Under the pieces are notes generated by a model. That model did no database searches, was not told the origin of the DNA, and was given only the letters and a program-made list of their open reading frames with translations. A stretch of 64,000 nucleotides of DNA from Brachionus rotundiformis (taxonomy: Eukaryota; Rotifera; Eurotatoria; Ploima; Brachionidae), in contig JAESIW010000137.1 in assembly GCA_016802295.1 (NCBI GenBank), positions 5,892,146 through 5,956,145 on the forward strand, in the 5' to 3' direction. The translations under genes and the position numbers were made by a program. Shown here one piece after another: positions 22,197 to 37,200 of this stretch. Every line of letters begins with the position of its first letter. Positions within the stretch are counted from its first letter, which is position 1.

Positions 22197-25190
22197 ATTA
22201 ATTACCAGAAATAATTAGATATTTTATTCAACTAAATTATTGTAATTCGTTTTTTTATCATTTTTTTCTAAATAAAGAATAAATCGTATTTTTTTTGGTT
22301 ATTTTTCTTAGAAAAATTCCAAAGATTCTCATTAAACAATTAAATAATTAAACAAGCTATCAATAATCAATTTTTTGTTGTTTGCACTGAACCCTGGCTG
22401 GAATAAGTATACCAAGAATTTATTGGAATGAAAATTTTTTAAAATTAGATATTAGCATGTAGCATTTCAAAATTATCTATGCATAAAAAAAAGGCTTCAT
22501 TTATACATACTTTTAGATTCGTATTTATATATTTTTTCAAATAATTAACTTTTTTAAGACAAAACTAATCAAGAAATAAGCTAATCGGTCAAATTTTGAA
22601 AATGTATTTCATAAATAGATTTTTTTTCAAATTACAATAATAAACTAATTATTGAATCATAAAGTATTTTAAATTAAATTTTAAAATAAAACGATAAATA
22701 ATTATGATTATGTAATTAGAGTTATTTATAAATATTTAAGTTTTAGTTTTAGGGTGGCAGTACGATTCATTTCCTTAGATTTAATTTTCAAAAATTCATA
22801 AATAGATAAATAATAAGGAAGCAAAAAAATGCAAATTAAATAATTCAGTTGTTTTTAATAAATAATTTGATTTGAAGGTATTAGCGATAATAAGATAATA
22901 ATTTGCATTTGTTGCTAGGCTGGTGCGATTAGTATATCAGAATATAAAAAAAAAACAAAAATATTTAAACTATCTTATCATTTTTATAAAATTAATGTTT
23001 ATCATTATCAAAATACTTCCAAAAGAACATTTCATTTTATAATTGGCTTTAAGTGATAGTAAAATTAACATGGAAGTGTTTAAGTTTGATTGCTTTTTTT
23101 GTGGTATTTTCAAAAAAATATCGATTAATCAAATTTTTCTTTTATCTAAAAAAATATGCTACTGGAAAATTATTTTTATTCTTTTATTTCTGATTGTTTC
23201 CGACTTGGTTAGTTTGCTGCATAAAAAAAAGTTAATCTCTAGTTCTGTCCGAACCAAATATTTGCTATTAATTTTAATTATTTAGATCTAGTTTATAATC
23301 ATTTATTCATGCATCAATGACTGGAAATTAATTCAATTTCCTTTATATCCAAAACATGACAATCTTGTCCTTTCAGTGGCCATTGACCTAATAATTTAAG
23401 CATTCTTAAGTTAGGAATTCGAGTGTTTTTTTTCCTACAATTCTGATAGATAGAATCAAATCATGATTTCAAATAATTATATAAATAAAAAAATATAGTG
23501 ACAGAAAATTTAATTAAAGCTAAGATTAACAGCAGTTGTTTTATTTTTCTGTGTGTTTTTGGAAGATATCATTTTACCAAAATATGAACCAAATAATATT
23601 CACATGATTAGACACTTCGAACTTTTAACAAAATCTCATATTTCATTGATAAGCTCATTTGTAAATCTTGAGCTTTATTCATATTTAAATATATCGAAAC
23701 TTATTGAAATCAATCGAACATTGTTAAATCAAAATTCATTAAGAATGAGAAAAAATGGCTAAATCCTTGATGAATTTAGGCTCCGACTGATTCGCGTTGT
23801 TTATTATTCCAGACAAAACCAGGCCCCAAATGATAGCAAGCATGATAAGATCTAATTGATAATTCATTCGGCTTTAGATCTAGCTGTGTGTGTGTTTGTA
23901 TTGACCGGGATTCATATATTTTACTAAAGCAAAGAATTTAACAAAAGTATTTGAAATAAGTTTAAGATAAGCCGATGATGACATTAAGATGAGTTTTTAT
24001 CTAAGATTAAGCATCAAGCAATTTAGGATTTATGTAAAGTATTGAGCATATTTGTGGACAATTAAAGTATGGATAAGTTGGATTATTTTTAAATGGTCCA
24101 ATCATTGGAACTATTGTAATTTAGTTATTTTTCTAAAGGTTTTATTTTTAGCTTGAATTAAACAAGGAATAATTTATGATTAATCGATAAATCTAGATTT
24201 ATCAAAAATAAAACAAGCTTAATAAAAATTCATAATTAATATTTTTTCGTGTCGTATCAGCGTTGAATGTATTTCTTTATTTCAAGACATAATTCATTTT
24301 AGTTTAGTCTAGTTTATAGCTAAGTTCATTGGGGCTTGCAGTAGATAACATGTGATCTCCGTCCAGTGTTCACGATGGACCACTCTATGACACTTTTGAG
24401 CAAACCACTAATAATAATAATAATAATAATAAAAATTTGATCCTACAGGTTAAGTGCATCATTTAAAATGCGCTCTTCTCTTTTTTTTTATTATACGGTC
24501 TTTAAATAAAAAAAATTATAACTTATTTTTTGACAATAAAATTTTATTAGCTTCAAGGAAAAGACATTATTAGAATATAAATTTAGAAGGAATTAAGCAA
24601 CAACTAGTCGCTTGTCATAGACACCAGGGCCCATTTTCAATCAGTGTAGAATATTCGAGCGCCATTTTAGCCCGAGTAAATTAATTAGTACAAGAGTTCA
24701 TGATCCTTCGAGAGATAAATATCTGGGTCAATCAATCAGACAAAATAATTGCTCACTTTCCTATGCTTTTTCTCATTTAAATCTCATTCATAAGCAATAC
24801 TAATAAATGTTCTATTTTTTATGAACAATTTCAAGTTCACTCGAGTCGAGCTAATTGAACAGTTTAAAGTAAACTTAATTCTCAATCGCTCCGGCTCATG
24901 TTGTTTCATATTTATATTCTTTAATTAAATTGATTAATAAAAAAGTAAAATTTATTCTTTAACTTAAAGACTTTCTCCCTCTTTGTTCACTCACGGCGCT
25001 CTCTTTCTCGCTCACACTAGCAAAAACACATTCTTTATTAATTTCAAAATGGTATCTGCTCTTTTAAAATGGAATTTTTTTCTAATTTAATGTATCTAGA
25101 AAAAAATAAAATAAAATTTAGACGCTATATATATATATTTAAAAATAAAAAGACTTGGTGGTTAAAAAAACTAGTTTTTTTCTTTTTTAT
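22197..25190. other. Gene-poor stretch upstream of the ankyrin gene
   Basis: About 3 kb with no supported gene. Open frames at 23043-23285 and 23553-23762 are hydrophobic A/T-coded runs without motifs. The interval 24300-24440 is less AT-rich and ends in an (AAT)n run, as the 3' end of a retroelement might. The interval 24960-25040 has a pyrimidine- and GC-richer block with CTCACTCAC-like words that may be the ankyrin promoter or a noncoding first exon. Confidence 0.45.
24410..24433. repeat. (AAT)n run, possible retroelement tail
   Basis: Seven AAT units followed by A's. About 100 bp before it is less AT-rich than its surroundings. LINEs of several clades end in short tandem repeats of this kind, so this may be the 3' tail of a truncated element on the plus strand. 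No coding trace of one is visible. Confidence 0.4.
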
Positions 25191-25224
25191 AGATAAACAA
25201 ATCCGAAGAGAACCGAATAAATAG

Positions 25225-25233
25225 ATGAGCTAG
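25225..25233 (+). promoter_or_regulatory. Minimal upstream ORF before the ankyrin start
   Basis: ATG AGC TAG lies between the leader splice acceptor (AG 25191-25192) and the ankyrin ATG at 25239. Such a two-codon frame could tune translation of the main frame. Confidence 0.4.
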
Positions 25234-25238
25234 GCGCA

Positions 25239-28200
25239 ATGTCAAATTCAAACTCTCCAGTCAATCAAGAACCAACAAAAACCACGGTAATTTTTTCCTA
25301 ATTCATCATCCATCAGAATTTTGTTGCCACACACTCATTTCGCATAAATCAAACGCTTTAATTTACTAGCCACATAAGGAGCTCCATTAATCTTGTCTGT
25401 AGCCAGTCTATTAAATTTAATAAGGTTTTTTTTTGTTCTAAAATATCTTAATTCAGTAGATAGATAGATAGTCCATTTGAAATGAGTAAATTGTTCGCCA
25501 ATTATAGGTCTTGGGTACATATGCCATGTTTTTGACATGTACTTGGATAAATTTGTCTAAAGCTAATAAATGTTTTTTTAAGAGTGAGACAAACGCGAGC
25601 TTTTTACGTGCGGCCAGAGCTGGCAATTTGGAAAAAGTACTAGATTATCTGAAAGAAAGCATTGACATAAATGTTAGCAATTTGGTAAGCGAGTTTAAGG
25701 CGGCTGGAAGATGTGATTTAAATTTTGAAATTTAGAACGGACTAAACGCATTGCACTTGGCCAGCAAAGAGGGCCATGTACACGTGGTTAATGAGTTGCT
25801 AAAGCAAAAAGCGGACGTGAACGCCGCTACTAAAAAAGGCAACACTGCATTGCATATAGCAAGTTTAGCCGGACAGCATGCTGTTGTCGAGTTGTTGGTC
25901 AAAAATGGAGCCAATGTGGACTGCCGGTCGCAGAACGGCTTCACGCCGCTCTACATGGCCGCTCAGGAAAATCATCTAGAAGTTGTCAGATTTTTGCTAA
26001 CCAACAATGCAAATCAAAGTTTGGCGACCGAGGACGGCTTTACGCCGTTGGCAGTCGCCTTGCAGCAAGGACACGATAAAGTCGTGGCTCTATTGCTTGA
26101 GAATGACTCGCGTGGTAAAATTCGTTTACCAGCGTTGCACATTGCCGCTAAGAAAAACGATGTCAAAGCAGCGGCTATGCTTTTGCTCAATGATCCAAAC
26201 ATGGATCTTTCACCAGAGGTTTTATTTTTTCTTTTTATTTTAATTTTATTTAAAAAAAAAACTAGCAGAGATTAATTGATCTTTTTTTTAAAACTGGTTT
26301 AGGCCAGAATGGTCAATTGTACCACTAAAGTAAGTAAAAACATCTCTGATTGTTTGTTTATTTTCTAGTTGTTTTTAATACTCTACATTTTTTTGTTTAT
26401 CTTTAATAATTGTTTGTGTTGTGTTGTGTTGTGTTTGTGCAGGCTGGAAAAGTTTGTTTTTATTTTTGTAGTCTTATCTTATGTTAGTTTTAACATATGT
26501 TTTCTAATTTAGAGCGGTTTTACTCCATTACACATAGCGGCTCATTATGGCAATGTCGAAATAGCCAAGTATTTGATTTCAAAAGGCGCCAATGTAAATT
26601 ATGAAGCAAGAGTAAGTTAAATTTATCATTAATTTTCATTTATATTTTTGCTCTATTTTATAAAATTGTTTTCTCAAACGAATCAATTAATAATCAAGAA
26701 AACTTGATTATCATTCATAAATTATTTTTTATTCTCTATAGAAAAATGTATTTGTTTACCTATATAAATAAAAGTAATATACTCTGTTTAGCAGGCACAT
26801 TTTCTTCAAAGTTTAATTGCCAGGGTTTTTGCATCCAGGTGTAAGTAAGCCAAATTTTTGTCATGGTACAGCATTTGTAAAATCGATTCAATTAACTCAT
26901 TACCAGGTGCTCTAGTATAAAATTAAATTGTATCCTTTACCCAAAAGCAAAATATATCTCTAATGATCTGAGTAATAAAAAATGTGATTAAAATAATAAA
27001 ATTATATAGTAATCAAAATACAGCCCGCAAAAAGATTTTTGAAACCTAAAGCTTAAATTAGACTTGATAAATCATGAAAATATATTTCAAATTCCTTATT
27101 TATCTATAAATAAATAATAAAATTAAAAGCTAATTAGAAAAGTATTTGTTCAATTTTTTAAAAGTAAACGTGATTGCGTAGGACAAATTACTCAACCGTA
27201 CAAGTATTATAAAGATCAGAATAAAATATGACCTTATGCTCCACAAGGAGTGTATAAGGAAAAATAATTGTTTAACAGAGCTTTTATTAATTACTAAAAA
27301 TTAAATTTAAATAAAGATTTAAAATAATGATATATTTTTAAAACAAATAAAATAAAGCAAAATTAAAACAAATTTTAATTATTAAACTAATATTTTTATG
27401 CTAGCAAAATATAACTCCATTGCATGTAGCGACAAAATGGGGAAAAGCAAACAGTGTCAATTTGTTGTTGGAAAACGGAGCCAAAATAGACGCAAAGACT
27501 CGTGATGGTTTGACCCCATTGCACTGCGCTGCTCGTTCTGGTCACGAGGAAGTTGTAGAACTACTAATTACCAAGCAAGCGCCTATAAATGCCAAAACAA
27601 AAAATGGTCTGACTGCTTTGCATATGGCTGCACAAGGCGACCATGTAGAAGGTGCTCGAATTTTGCTTTACCATTCTCCAAAACTTGTCGATCAGACCAC
27701 TTGTGACTTTTTGACTGCATTGCATGTGGCTGCTCATTGTGGTCATGTCAAAATAGCTAAATTGTTAATTGACCATAAAGCTGATGTAAACTCGCGCGCT
27801 CTAAATGGTTTCACGCCGCTTCACATTGCATGTAAAAAAAACCGAATCAAAGTAATTGAGTTGCTGATTAAACACGGCGCTTCCAAAGAGGCAACTACTG
27901 AGTCAGGTCTTACTCCTTTGCATGTTGCATCGTTTATGGGATGCATGAACGTAGTTGTCTTTTTAATACAGCATGGATCGTTGCCAAATGTACCCACAAT
28001 TCGTGGCGAAACACCATTACATTTGGCAGCGAGAGCCAATCAAACAGATATTGTTCGCATTTTGCTAAGACATGGAGCATCTGTCGACGCTAAGGCCAAA
28101 GAGCAGCAAACACCATTGCACATTGCTACTCGTTTGGGCAATACAGATATAATAGCTTTACTATTAAGACATGGTGCCTATGTAGATGCGCCTACATCTG

Positions 28201-31200
28201 ATGGCTACACTCCGTTGCACATTGCTAGCAAAGAAGGTCAAGAAGAAGTAGCGAGTATTTTGTTCGAAAATGGAGCTTCTTTAAATGTAACAACCAAAAA
28301 AGGATTTACTCCTTTGCACATTGCAGCCAAATATGGCAACATTAAAGTAGCCAGTCTTTTGCTACAGAGAGATGCTCAGCCGGACATTCAGGGTAAAAAT
28401 GGTCTTACTCCTTTACATGTTGCCACGCATTACAATCGACCAAGTTTGGCTCATTTACTTCTACAGCACAATGCCAGTCCACACATTGTGGCTAAAAATG
28501 GTTACTCAGCATTGCACATTGCTGCTAAGAAAAATCAACTTGACATTGCCACAACCTTATTGGAATATAATGCCAAGACAAATTGTGAATCAAATGCTGG
28601 TTTCACTCCACTACATTTAGCTTGTCAAGAAGGTCACTTAGACATGGCTAGTTTGTTACTTGATCATAATGCAGAGCCAGGTGCTGCATCTAAAAATGGC
28701 CTAACACCGTTGCATTTATGCGCCCAAGAAGACAAAGTTAATTGCGCCGCAGTGCTTGTTAAAATGAATGCATCAATTGATCCACAAACCAAAGCGGGAT
28801 ACACGCCTTTGCATGTAGCATGCCACTTTGGACAAATAAACATGGTCAAATTTCTTCTCGGACACATGGCTGATGTCAATATAATCACTAAGGTAAAATT
28901 CAATTTTATTTTAGAACAAACAAAATAATTTAAAAAATTTATTTAAAATTTAAATTTAATTTAAATTACAGAAAGTAAGATAATTTAATAGATAAGGATA
29001 AATAAATGTTTTCTAGTTTACTTTTGCTTTGCTTTTCTTTGTGTCTTTGTTTGTTTTTAGTTTTACAAGGAGGCAAAATTTTGTTTTAAATCCAATCATT
29101 AATTACGCTTATAATTAATTGACAAAGCTTAGCCATTTTTAATATAAAAATTAAAACTAACACTTGAATACAATTTGTTCAAATACTTGATATTAAAATT
29201 ATCATTTAAATATTTGGTTATTTGACCAAATATTAGTTATTTAACAAAAAAAGTATCTATTCAAATTTCAAAACAAATTTTCTAGTAATATTTAATCCAT
29301 TAGAGAGTAAATTAATTCATTTATTTTATTTTTTATTAAACTCAATTTTGCCCTTATTAATCCTTTTTTGTTGTTGGACGTGTCTTTATTCTTTGACCGT
29401 CCATATAAATATGCATAAATTTAAATATTTGTGTCGGAATGTTTTTTATATTTATAAAAAAATTTGGATAAATATGATAAATTTATCTTATTTTAGCACG
29501 GATTTACTGCTCTACATTGCGCAGCACAACAAGGACATGTCCTAATTGTCAAGCTTCTATTAGAACACGGCGCATCGCCCGATATAACAAACAATGTAAA
29601 ACTAGCTTTTCTATTTTGATTTTGGTCTTTACTATTACCAATTTTAGAACGGTCAAACCCCTCTAGCCATTGCACAACGTCTAGGCTATATATCAGTGAT
29701 AGAAGAGTTGCGCCAAGTGACCCAGACTACTCTTGTGTCGACCACAATCAAGACCACTGAAGAGAAATACAAGGTGCAAACACCTGAGACTATGCAAGAA
29801 ACTTTCATGTCCGACTCTGAGGACGAAATGGGTATAAAATTAAAAATATATTATTATCTATTTTATTTGACTAGTTTTTATCTGTCATAAAAAAAAACTC
29901 CGATTAAAATTATAAACGACTTGGGAGTGAGTCATTAATAATAAATGAGAAGAGAATGATATATTTCATCTCTCCACAAACATAGACTTTATCTAGATAA
30001 GATAAGATTTAATTAAAAATTATTTATCTTGAGCAAACTCTCATATAGTTTAATTATTCATTATTTCCGTATCAATCAATGACTAGCTCTTGAATTGTGT
30101 TTTCCTGCTAAACAGATCTTTGTTATGCTCATTTTGTTTAAGTTTTATTTTGCCTAATTTATTTAAATTTGAATTAATAGGAGATGAAGCCATGTTTGGA
30201 GATGCTGAGCATTATAAATATTTAACTAACGAAGCAGACTTGAATAATGCTGCAGATGATTCTATTGCATTGACGCCCAAAACACCAAAACGCGACGAAT
30301 CCAAACCACAAAGCCCGCAGACGCCCACTTTTAACACCGAACTGGCTCTGACGAGCAATCAGGACGAAAATCACATCAACGAAAACGAACTAAGACCCGA
30401 AAGCCCCAAGCCACAGCAAAATAATTCTCAACCAGATAACAAATTCATGGCAAATTCGCTTGGCAATATGTCTATGGCAGAGTCGATGGATGGCAGCTTT
30501 TACAATGGATATGCTAGTTCAAAAAATATGAACCTTCTAAATGAAACTGATAACATACCTATTGAATCAAAGCCCAAGTCAACCGGGTATATAAAATTTT
30601 ATATTATTCTTTTGTTATTTTAAAAAATTATTTCTTAAATTTAATCTAAAAAATTGATTTATTCAGGAAATTAGAATGGAAATTGTAAGATTTAAATGAT
30701 AATATAGTTCAATGTTGTCTTATATTTTTTAAAATTAAACCTGATAATTTCGAATTTCATTCGAACGTTTATCAATATTAAAAAATAATATGTTTAAAAA
30801 TTTTTCAAACAATTTAAAATTTATTCAATTGTTTGATAGATAGAATTTTGTACCAATTACTTTTTGGTAATACATTAACGTCAATATTGTGCTGATGAAG
30901 TCACATATATTTTAATATTCTTTATATTTCGATTAGATTTTTAAGCTGGATTAGAAATAATGAGAAATAGTAAAAAATAAAAGTAGTAAATTAAGAATAA
31001 AAAATAAGTTATATTTTAATCTATTTATTTAATTACTTAACTAAAACCAAAAAGTTTTGTATGCATTAAATGTGTTAAATGTTGTCTCTATGTTTAGCTT
31101 ACATTTGAATTCGTTTACCAATTTGACGAGCTCATACCAAAAAAGCATTGACTTTAGCGTATTTTCTAGTCATGCGGACAATTTGAACTCATCAGGAGCT

Positions 31201-34200
31201 CAATTTAACACTCATGTTAAAGAGTAAGTCAGTGTGAATAGCAAAAAAAAGCCTAAATAAAAAAATATGATCTAATTTGTGTGTGTGTATTAGTTTTTGA
31301 ATTGACCTGAGTGTTTATCTGTCTTAACAAAAATTGTATTTGGTAATTAATTTTTTTTCCATTTGAAGTTTTTTGATCAGTTTTATGGTGGATGCAAGAG
31401 GTGGTGCAATGAAAGGATGCAGACATAGTGGAGTGAGAGTGATAATTCCGCCAAAGCGAGCTAGCATGCCAACAAGAATAACATGTCGATTTGTGCGCAA
31501 AGAAAAGTTGGCAGTGTCTCCTCCACTAAACGAGAGCGAATCGCTGGCTGCCCGTGTACTAGAAATGGGACCACAGGGATGCAAGTTCTTAGGACCTGTG
31601 GTGCTCGAAATTCCACACTACGCCTCGCTAAGAGGACGTGAACGTGAAATAATCATACTAAGAAGTGATGCGGGAGAAAAATGGTACGAACATCCAATTA
31701 ATGCAAGCGAGTCAGCAGTTGAGGAGGCACTTGGCTGTACTCTAGAATTGCTCTCGGCTCAGAACCACGATTCAGACGCCACAAGCCAACAGAATCATGA
31801 TGACAACATTTCTCAAATATCGACCAGCAACCGAATTCGAATCACGCGCATAATAACCCACGATTTTCCCAAGTATTTTGCTTTGGTATCGCGAGTTAGA
31901 CACGAGACCCATGCAGTAAGCGAAACAGGTGGCGTAATCAGCTCGACAATAGTACCAAAGGCTCAAGCAGTTTTCCCAGAGAAGGCTTTGCAAAAGAAGA
32001 TTAAGCTTTCGCTTCAAGCCATGCCCATAGCGCACGAGCTGGTCAGCAAAATGTTCGGCAACAGAGTGGTCGTCTCGCCAATAGTTACCATTGAGCCAAG
32101 ACGACGAAAATTTCACAAGGCTATTACTCTCACAATCCCTTTGCCAAAATCTCCATACAAAGGCATGATAAACAACTATTCTCACTCTAATGATTCCTAT
32201 TCGCTACGTTTACTATGTAGCATAACTGGCGGTCTGGCGCCCGCTCAATGGGAAGACATAACTGGCCATACACCACTTTCATACATAGATGAGTGTGTGT
32301 CATTTACAACAACTGTATCGGCTCGATTTTGGCTCATGGACTGTCAAAATGTTGCCGAGGCAACCAAAATGGCCACTGAATTGTATCGCGAAGCGATAGC
32401 TGTTCCATTCATGGCCAGATTTGTCGTCTATGCCAAGCGTCATGATTACAACGAGGCCAAACTCCGGGTCTATTGTATCACTGACGATAAAGAGGAGAAA
32501 ACTTTAGAACAACGAGAAGGTTTTATGGTAGTGGCCAAGAGTAAAGAAGTAGAAGTGTTGGACAATCGAGTGCAATGGCTCGAAATGAATGGAAATATAG
32601 CTGCCATTAGTTTGAACAAATCGAACGCTAATTGCTCTATTAGCGGAACTAGCGAACAATTGAACATGACATTTATGTCATTCTATGAAAATCGATTGCC
32701 ATTCACAATTAGGGTAAAAGATGTGGAACAGAATCCAATCAATGGTAGACTTGTGTTTTTGAAGGATTCGAGAAACACATTGAGCAAATTGGACTCGGCA
32801 ACGCGCTCAGTGCCAGTTTGCACTTTGGACATACAATTGCCCAATTATAACAAGGAAAAAATTGATCATGATGAGAGTAAAAAGCGAGCCACTTTGGAAC
32901 GTGGTCAGTTTAATTTGAAAACAATTTTGAACGACTCGTCGGCCACTCTACTAAGCCAAGCGTCATCCAGTCGTCACAACAATGTGACTGAATTCAATTT
33001 GAGACTCTTGGCCAACGATTTAAGCAACTTGGTTGAAAATTTTGACTGGATTCATTTGGCCAAATTGCTTGAACTAAATGACCAAGATATTGATCTGCTT
33101 AAGCATTCGTCTTCTAACTCTCCTAATTTGCTGTCCGCTTCGTTGGCCAACCAGACCCATGACATGCTGGTCTATTTTGTAAACAAATACAACAAACAGG
33201 AGAATGATGAACAAGCGCCTTCATACGGCCAGGTGCTGAGCAAGGCCTTGCATCAAATGGATGTCGAGCCAGATGTAATTGAGCGCAATTCGTACGTTTT
33301 ATCAGGCATATTGCCACAATCAACCGAGAACATATTCTCCGTAGAAAAGTCGCTCAATAACAAGCTTAATGAACAAGCTGAGAGTCAATTAGAGTCATCA
33401 ATAAATCAATTGAAAGAGGCTGTTAATCTTTACACTAGTCACGAGGATCGTGACATAATGAAAGAGTCAGAGTCAGCTGAAATTAGTGAGAATGAAAATG
33501 GACACGATTTAGTAGACAACATGCCAATTGGTGGTGAGCATTTTAAATTTATGTCTAGGATATTTACTAAGCTGTTTAATTTAGAAAATCAGATAGAACT
33601 TAGCAGTTTGATAAATCAAATAGATAGACAAATGAATGAACTTGGCAAAGAAAATGAGGATGAAAATGGTTTAGTTAATGCGGTTATTATTGGCGAGGAG
33701 CATTTGGATAGAAAAGAAAATGGTTTTGTTACCAAAACTATTGTAGATGCTGCTGTGCAAGGAATTAAAGACAATCAATTTGAAAGTTACAACCAATATG
33801 TAGAAGGTTGGAACTAAATTTTAATTTTTATACTTTGATGCAAAAATTTAATTCAAAATTAGCTGATGTACTATCTACTGTATTATCTACTATTATTTAA
33901 GATTTTTCAAAAGTTTGGTTAGCTGTCAAAATTGACCAATAGAGTGCCTAAAAAAATTAAGCTATATTGCCACTCTTGAGCTTTAATAAGAAACAAAATT
34001 AATAAATTATTCTTTTTACAAGAAATTGTTATTAAATTTGTAGCATTTAATTTTCTTATTAAAATAATTAAATAATATTTTTAATAGTATTCATGAGTAT
34101 TCCAAAGTAAGATAAATATGATTGATTTATTTTTAATGACTATTTACAAGAAACTAATTGATTTTCATTTTGAAATATAAAACCTATAACTAAATCTCAA

Positions 34201-37200
34201 ATTAAAAAGATAACTTGAAATTAATCGATTTGCAATATAGTTTTTGAATTTTCTAAAAAATATTATTCTATGAATAAAACTAGGAATTTTTGCATCAAAT
34301 CAATTGAATTAAAAAAACATATTTATTTTTTAATTTAAGAAATTACTACATTAGTTGAAGAGAAACAAGAGGCTAACGATAATGAAGGTAGACTTAATTA
34401 ATAAGTTTATATAATATTAGAATAAAATTATTTATCTTTGTTTTGTGTTTAATTGAATTTTTTAATCTATTTTTTTCTTAATTGCAACGAAAGATTTACT
34501 CTACTTTTTTTTGTTTACTGAATTATTTACTTTTTGTGATAAAAACTAACAAAATCAAGAGCTTCGAAATTAAATTTTGTGTAGATGATCGTAGATTTTA
34601 GTTTATTTTTAAATTTAAGAAAATTAAATATAAATTAATGAGAGAATTTTTAACAATTAATTTGTGTGGAGTGACTAACACTTTTCAACATATTCTCTCA
34701 AAATTCAAATTCTTCTATCTTTTCTGTATCTTTTTTTTTAATTTAAAATATAAAAAATTTGTGTTAATTTAAAATTTTAAATAAAATTTAATTTAAATGT
34801 TTTTTTGATATTGTTCGATGTTTGATGTTAATTAATAGTGTCTGTTAATTGTTGTTTTTAGTATGTCCTAGACTAAAATCCGATTGATGAGAGAAAAAAA
34901 GCATGAAACTAACAAAAACTTAAAAACTGATTGAAACCCAAATTAATTGAGCCATTCTAAGCCATGAGACACTTGAACAATAACCCGGAATATGCACATA
35001 AGATAAATGCCGAATACGAGGCCATAAAGCGTAATATTTTGAGTCGAACTGGTGACAATGAAATACTGGTTCGAAGTCCGAATGCGCCCAAAAATTCAAA
35101 AAAGCTTGATCTAGCCATAGACTCTCATTTGTCTTCTCTGATACCACCTCTTGACCAAAGCTCTAATTTGAATTCATCTTACTACGACAACTTGGACCAT
35201 TCTGATCTAGATTTCACTTACAATAGAAAAATAGAGTCTTCTCTAAATGACCATGATCAAATGTCCACTCTTGACGAGGACGAGTCGGAATCTGTGATGA
35301 ACAAAAGCAACACTTCAGAGCTTTTGAATGACATTATTCAGCATGTGATGATTGCAGAGGATCAAACCGAACAGCTCAATAAGCTAGACACAGATGACGA
35401 ATTTACTTGGCAAAATCTGGTCTTGGGTCATTCGTCAAACCTAAACTCTGACGATGAGGATAAGCTCAGTATTAAAGGTACCATTGAGTGAACTTGAATC
35501 TAGAATGCTTTTTTTTGCCTCTGAACTCGGAAATTATATGTTGTGCTTGTAGATTAGTTTATAAAAATAAAATATAATGTGACTAATTTATCTTATTTTA
35601 CTTAGATTTGATAGAAGACTCTTTGGTTAATCAACAAAATAAGCAAGAAGAAGTAGAACAAGGTTAGTAGCTTGATTATCTATTCTTTTAAGTCTCTTGC
35701 CTGACGTTTGCATTCGACGCATGAAGGAGTGAATTAAAAATATATATTTTTTATCTAATATAATAACGTCAATGCTTTTATTATCACTTTCTTATCATTT
35801 ATATACTCAATTCATACAAATAAAGCTTACACAAGTCAGGTAAAAGAACACTCAAAGCACAAGAATATCACTTTACGTCAAATAAATCCTTTAAATGTTT
35901 TTGTTTTATTTTATAAAAAAAAATTTTTTAGCTATTCACAATGAGAATTATTATGACAATCAGTCATATGAGCAGGAAACAAATTTAAACGATGATAAAA
36001 ATACAGATATATCTATTAAACTAGATCGTAGTCAACTACGCGAATTCGAATTTAATTCCTATGAGCCGAGCGAGAATTCTAAATTTCAAGATATAGAACA
36101 ACAATCGCCCATTATTGAGCAAGAACTATTGACCACAGGTCAGGAGCTGGAGAATTTAAAGCAGCGTTTGGTAATGTCCGAAAGTGTCAGTGAGGTAACC
36201 CAGTCAGTTCTTGATTCCATAAGAAAAGAGTACAGCATAGGAGAAAATTCTGATTATGAAGATAATAATGCTGATGATGTTGAAAATGATGCCACTTGCG
36301 AACAAATTGATCCTGTTGTTCAAGAAGTTATTGAAAATTTGGCAAAAGAAAGTGCCAGTGATTTGGAAAAAATAATAATGGTTGAGCCAATTGAGAATGA
36401 AGTTGTCTATGATTCAGAATCAGAATTGGATGAACTTGGTGAATTGAATAAAAATGAGCTCGAGTGTGAGAAAGATTGTCTAATTGAATCTTCATCATCA
36501 GAAATGTCATCTGTGAAAAATAAAAATCATACTGAACACGTTGAAAATCAAGACACCGAGCTTGATCAGGATTCTGTTTGGTACAATAATTCAGAGCATA
36601 ATGAGTCTGAAAAATTGATTGGTACATTGTCACTGACCAAACAATATCAAACATTTGAATCTTCTTCTTCATCGAGCATTAACGATGATCAAGATAAAAA
36701 AGACCTATTGGCAAAAAGCAAACCTGATCAAAATAAAGATGATGATCAAACCAAAAATAGTGTTTCCATAGTGATACAAGCATCCAATAGCTCTACAGCT
36801 GATGAAAATGAAATTAAAATGGATAGATCAAATTTGACTATTGATTTGATAAAAGTATCTGAGTCAAGAGAACAGCTGATTGAAAATGACCATTTGCAAA
36901 GAGATGAATCATCTTATAACATTTGCTCATATGCAGATGACCAAAAAGTGGTCGGGCAAAGTATCGATGATATATCAACTGCAACTACAGTTATTGAACA
37001 ACAAAGATTTACACCAAATTGTGAAACTTGTTACATTTCCTCTGAAGCTGAGGTGACTGATGACGAGAATAAAGTCGAACTAGATAGACCAAATGCTCAT
37101 CTTGATATACCAGCACAAGATGTGATTAATCAGTCTGATTCAACTGAACCTTTAATAATTGACCAACAGGTAAATCAAGAGCTAACCAGTAATAGCAGTG

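Noticed and set aside
23043..23285. 80-codon plus-strand frame
   Set aside because: Low-complexity Phe/Ile/Leu/Lys, no motif.
23553..23762. 69-codon plus-strand frame
   Set aside because: No recognisable features; similar frames are expected in this composition.
27564..28903. Several antisense frames over the ankyrin repeats
   Set aside because: They are mirror images of a regular repeat and have Cys/His patterns only because of the complementary codons.
34964..35491. A separate gene starting at ATG 34964
   Set aside because: An acceptor two bases before the ATG joins in phase with upstream ankyrin exons, and downstream exons are all phase 1; a separate start is possible but less likely.
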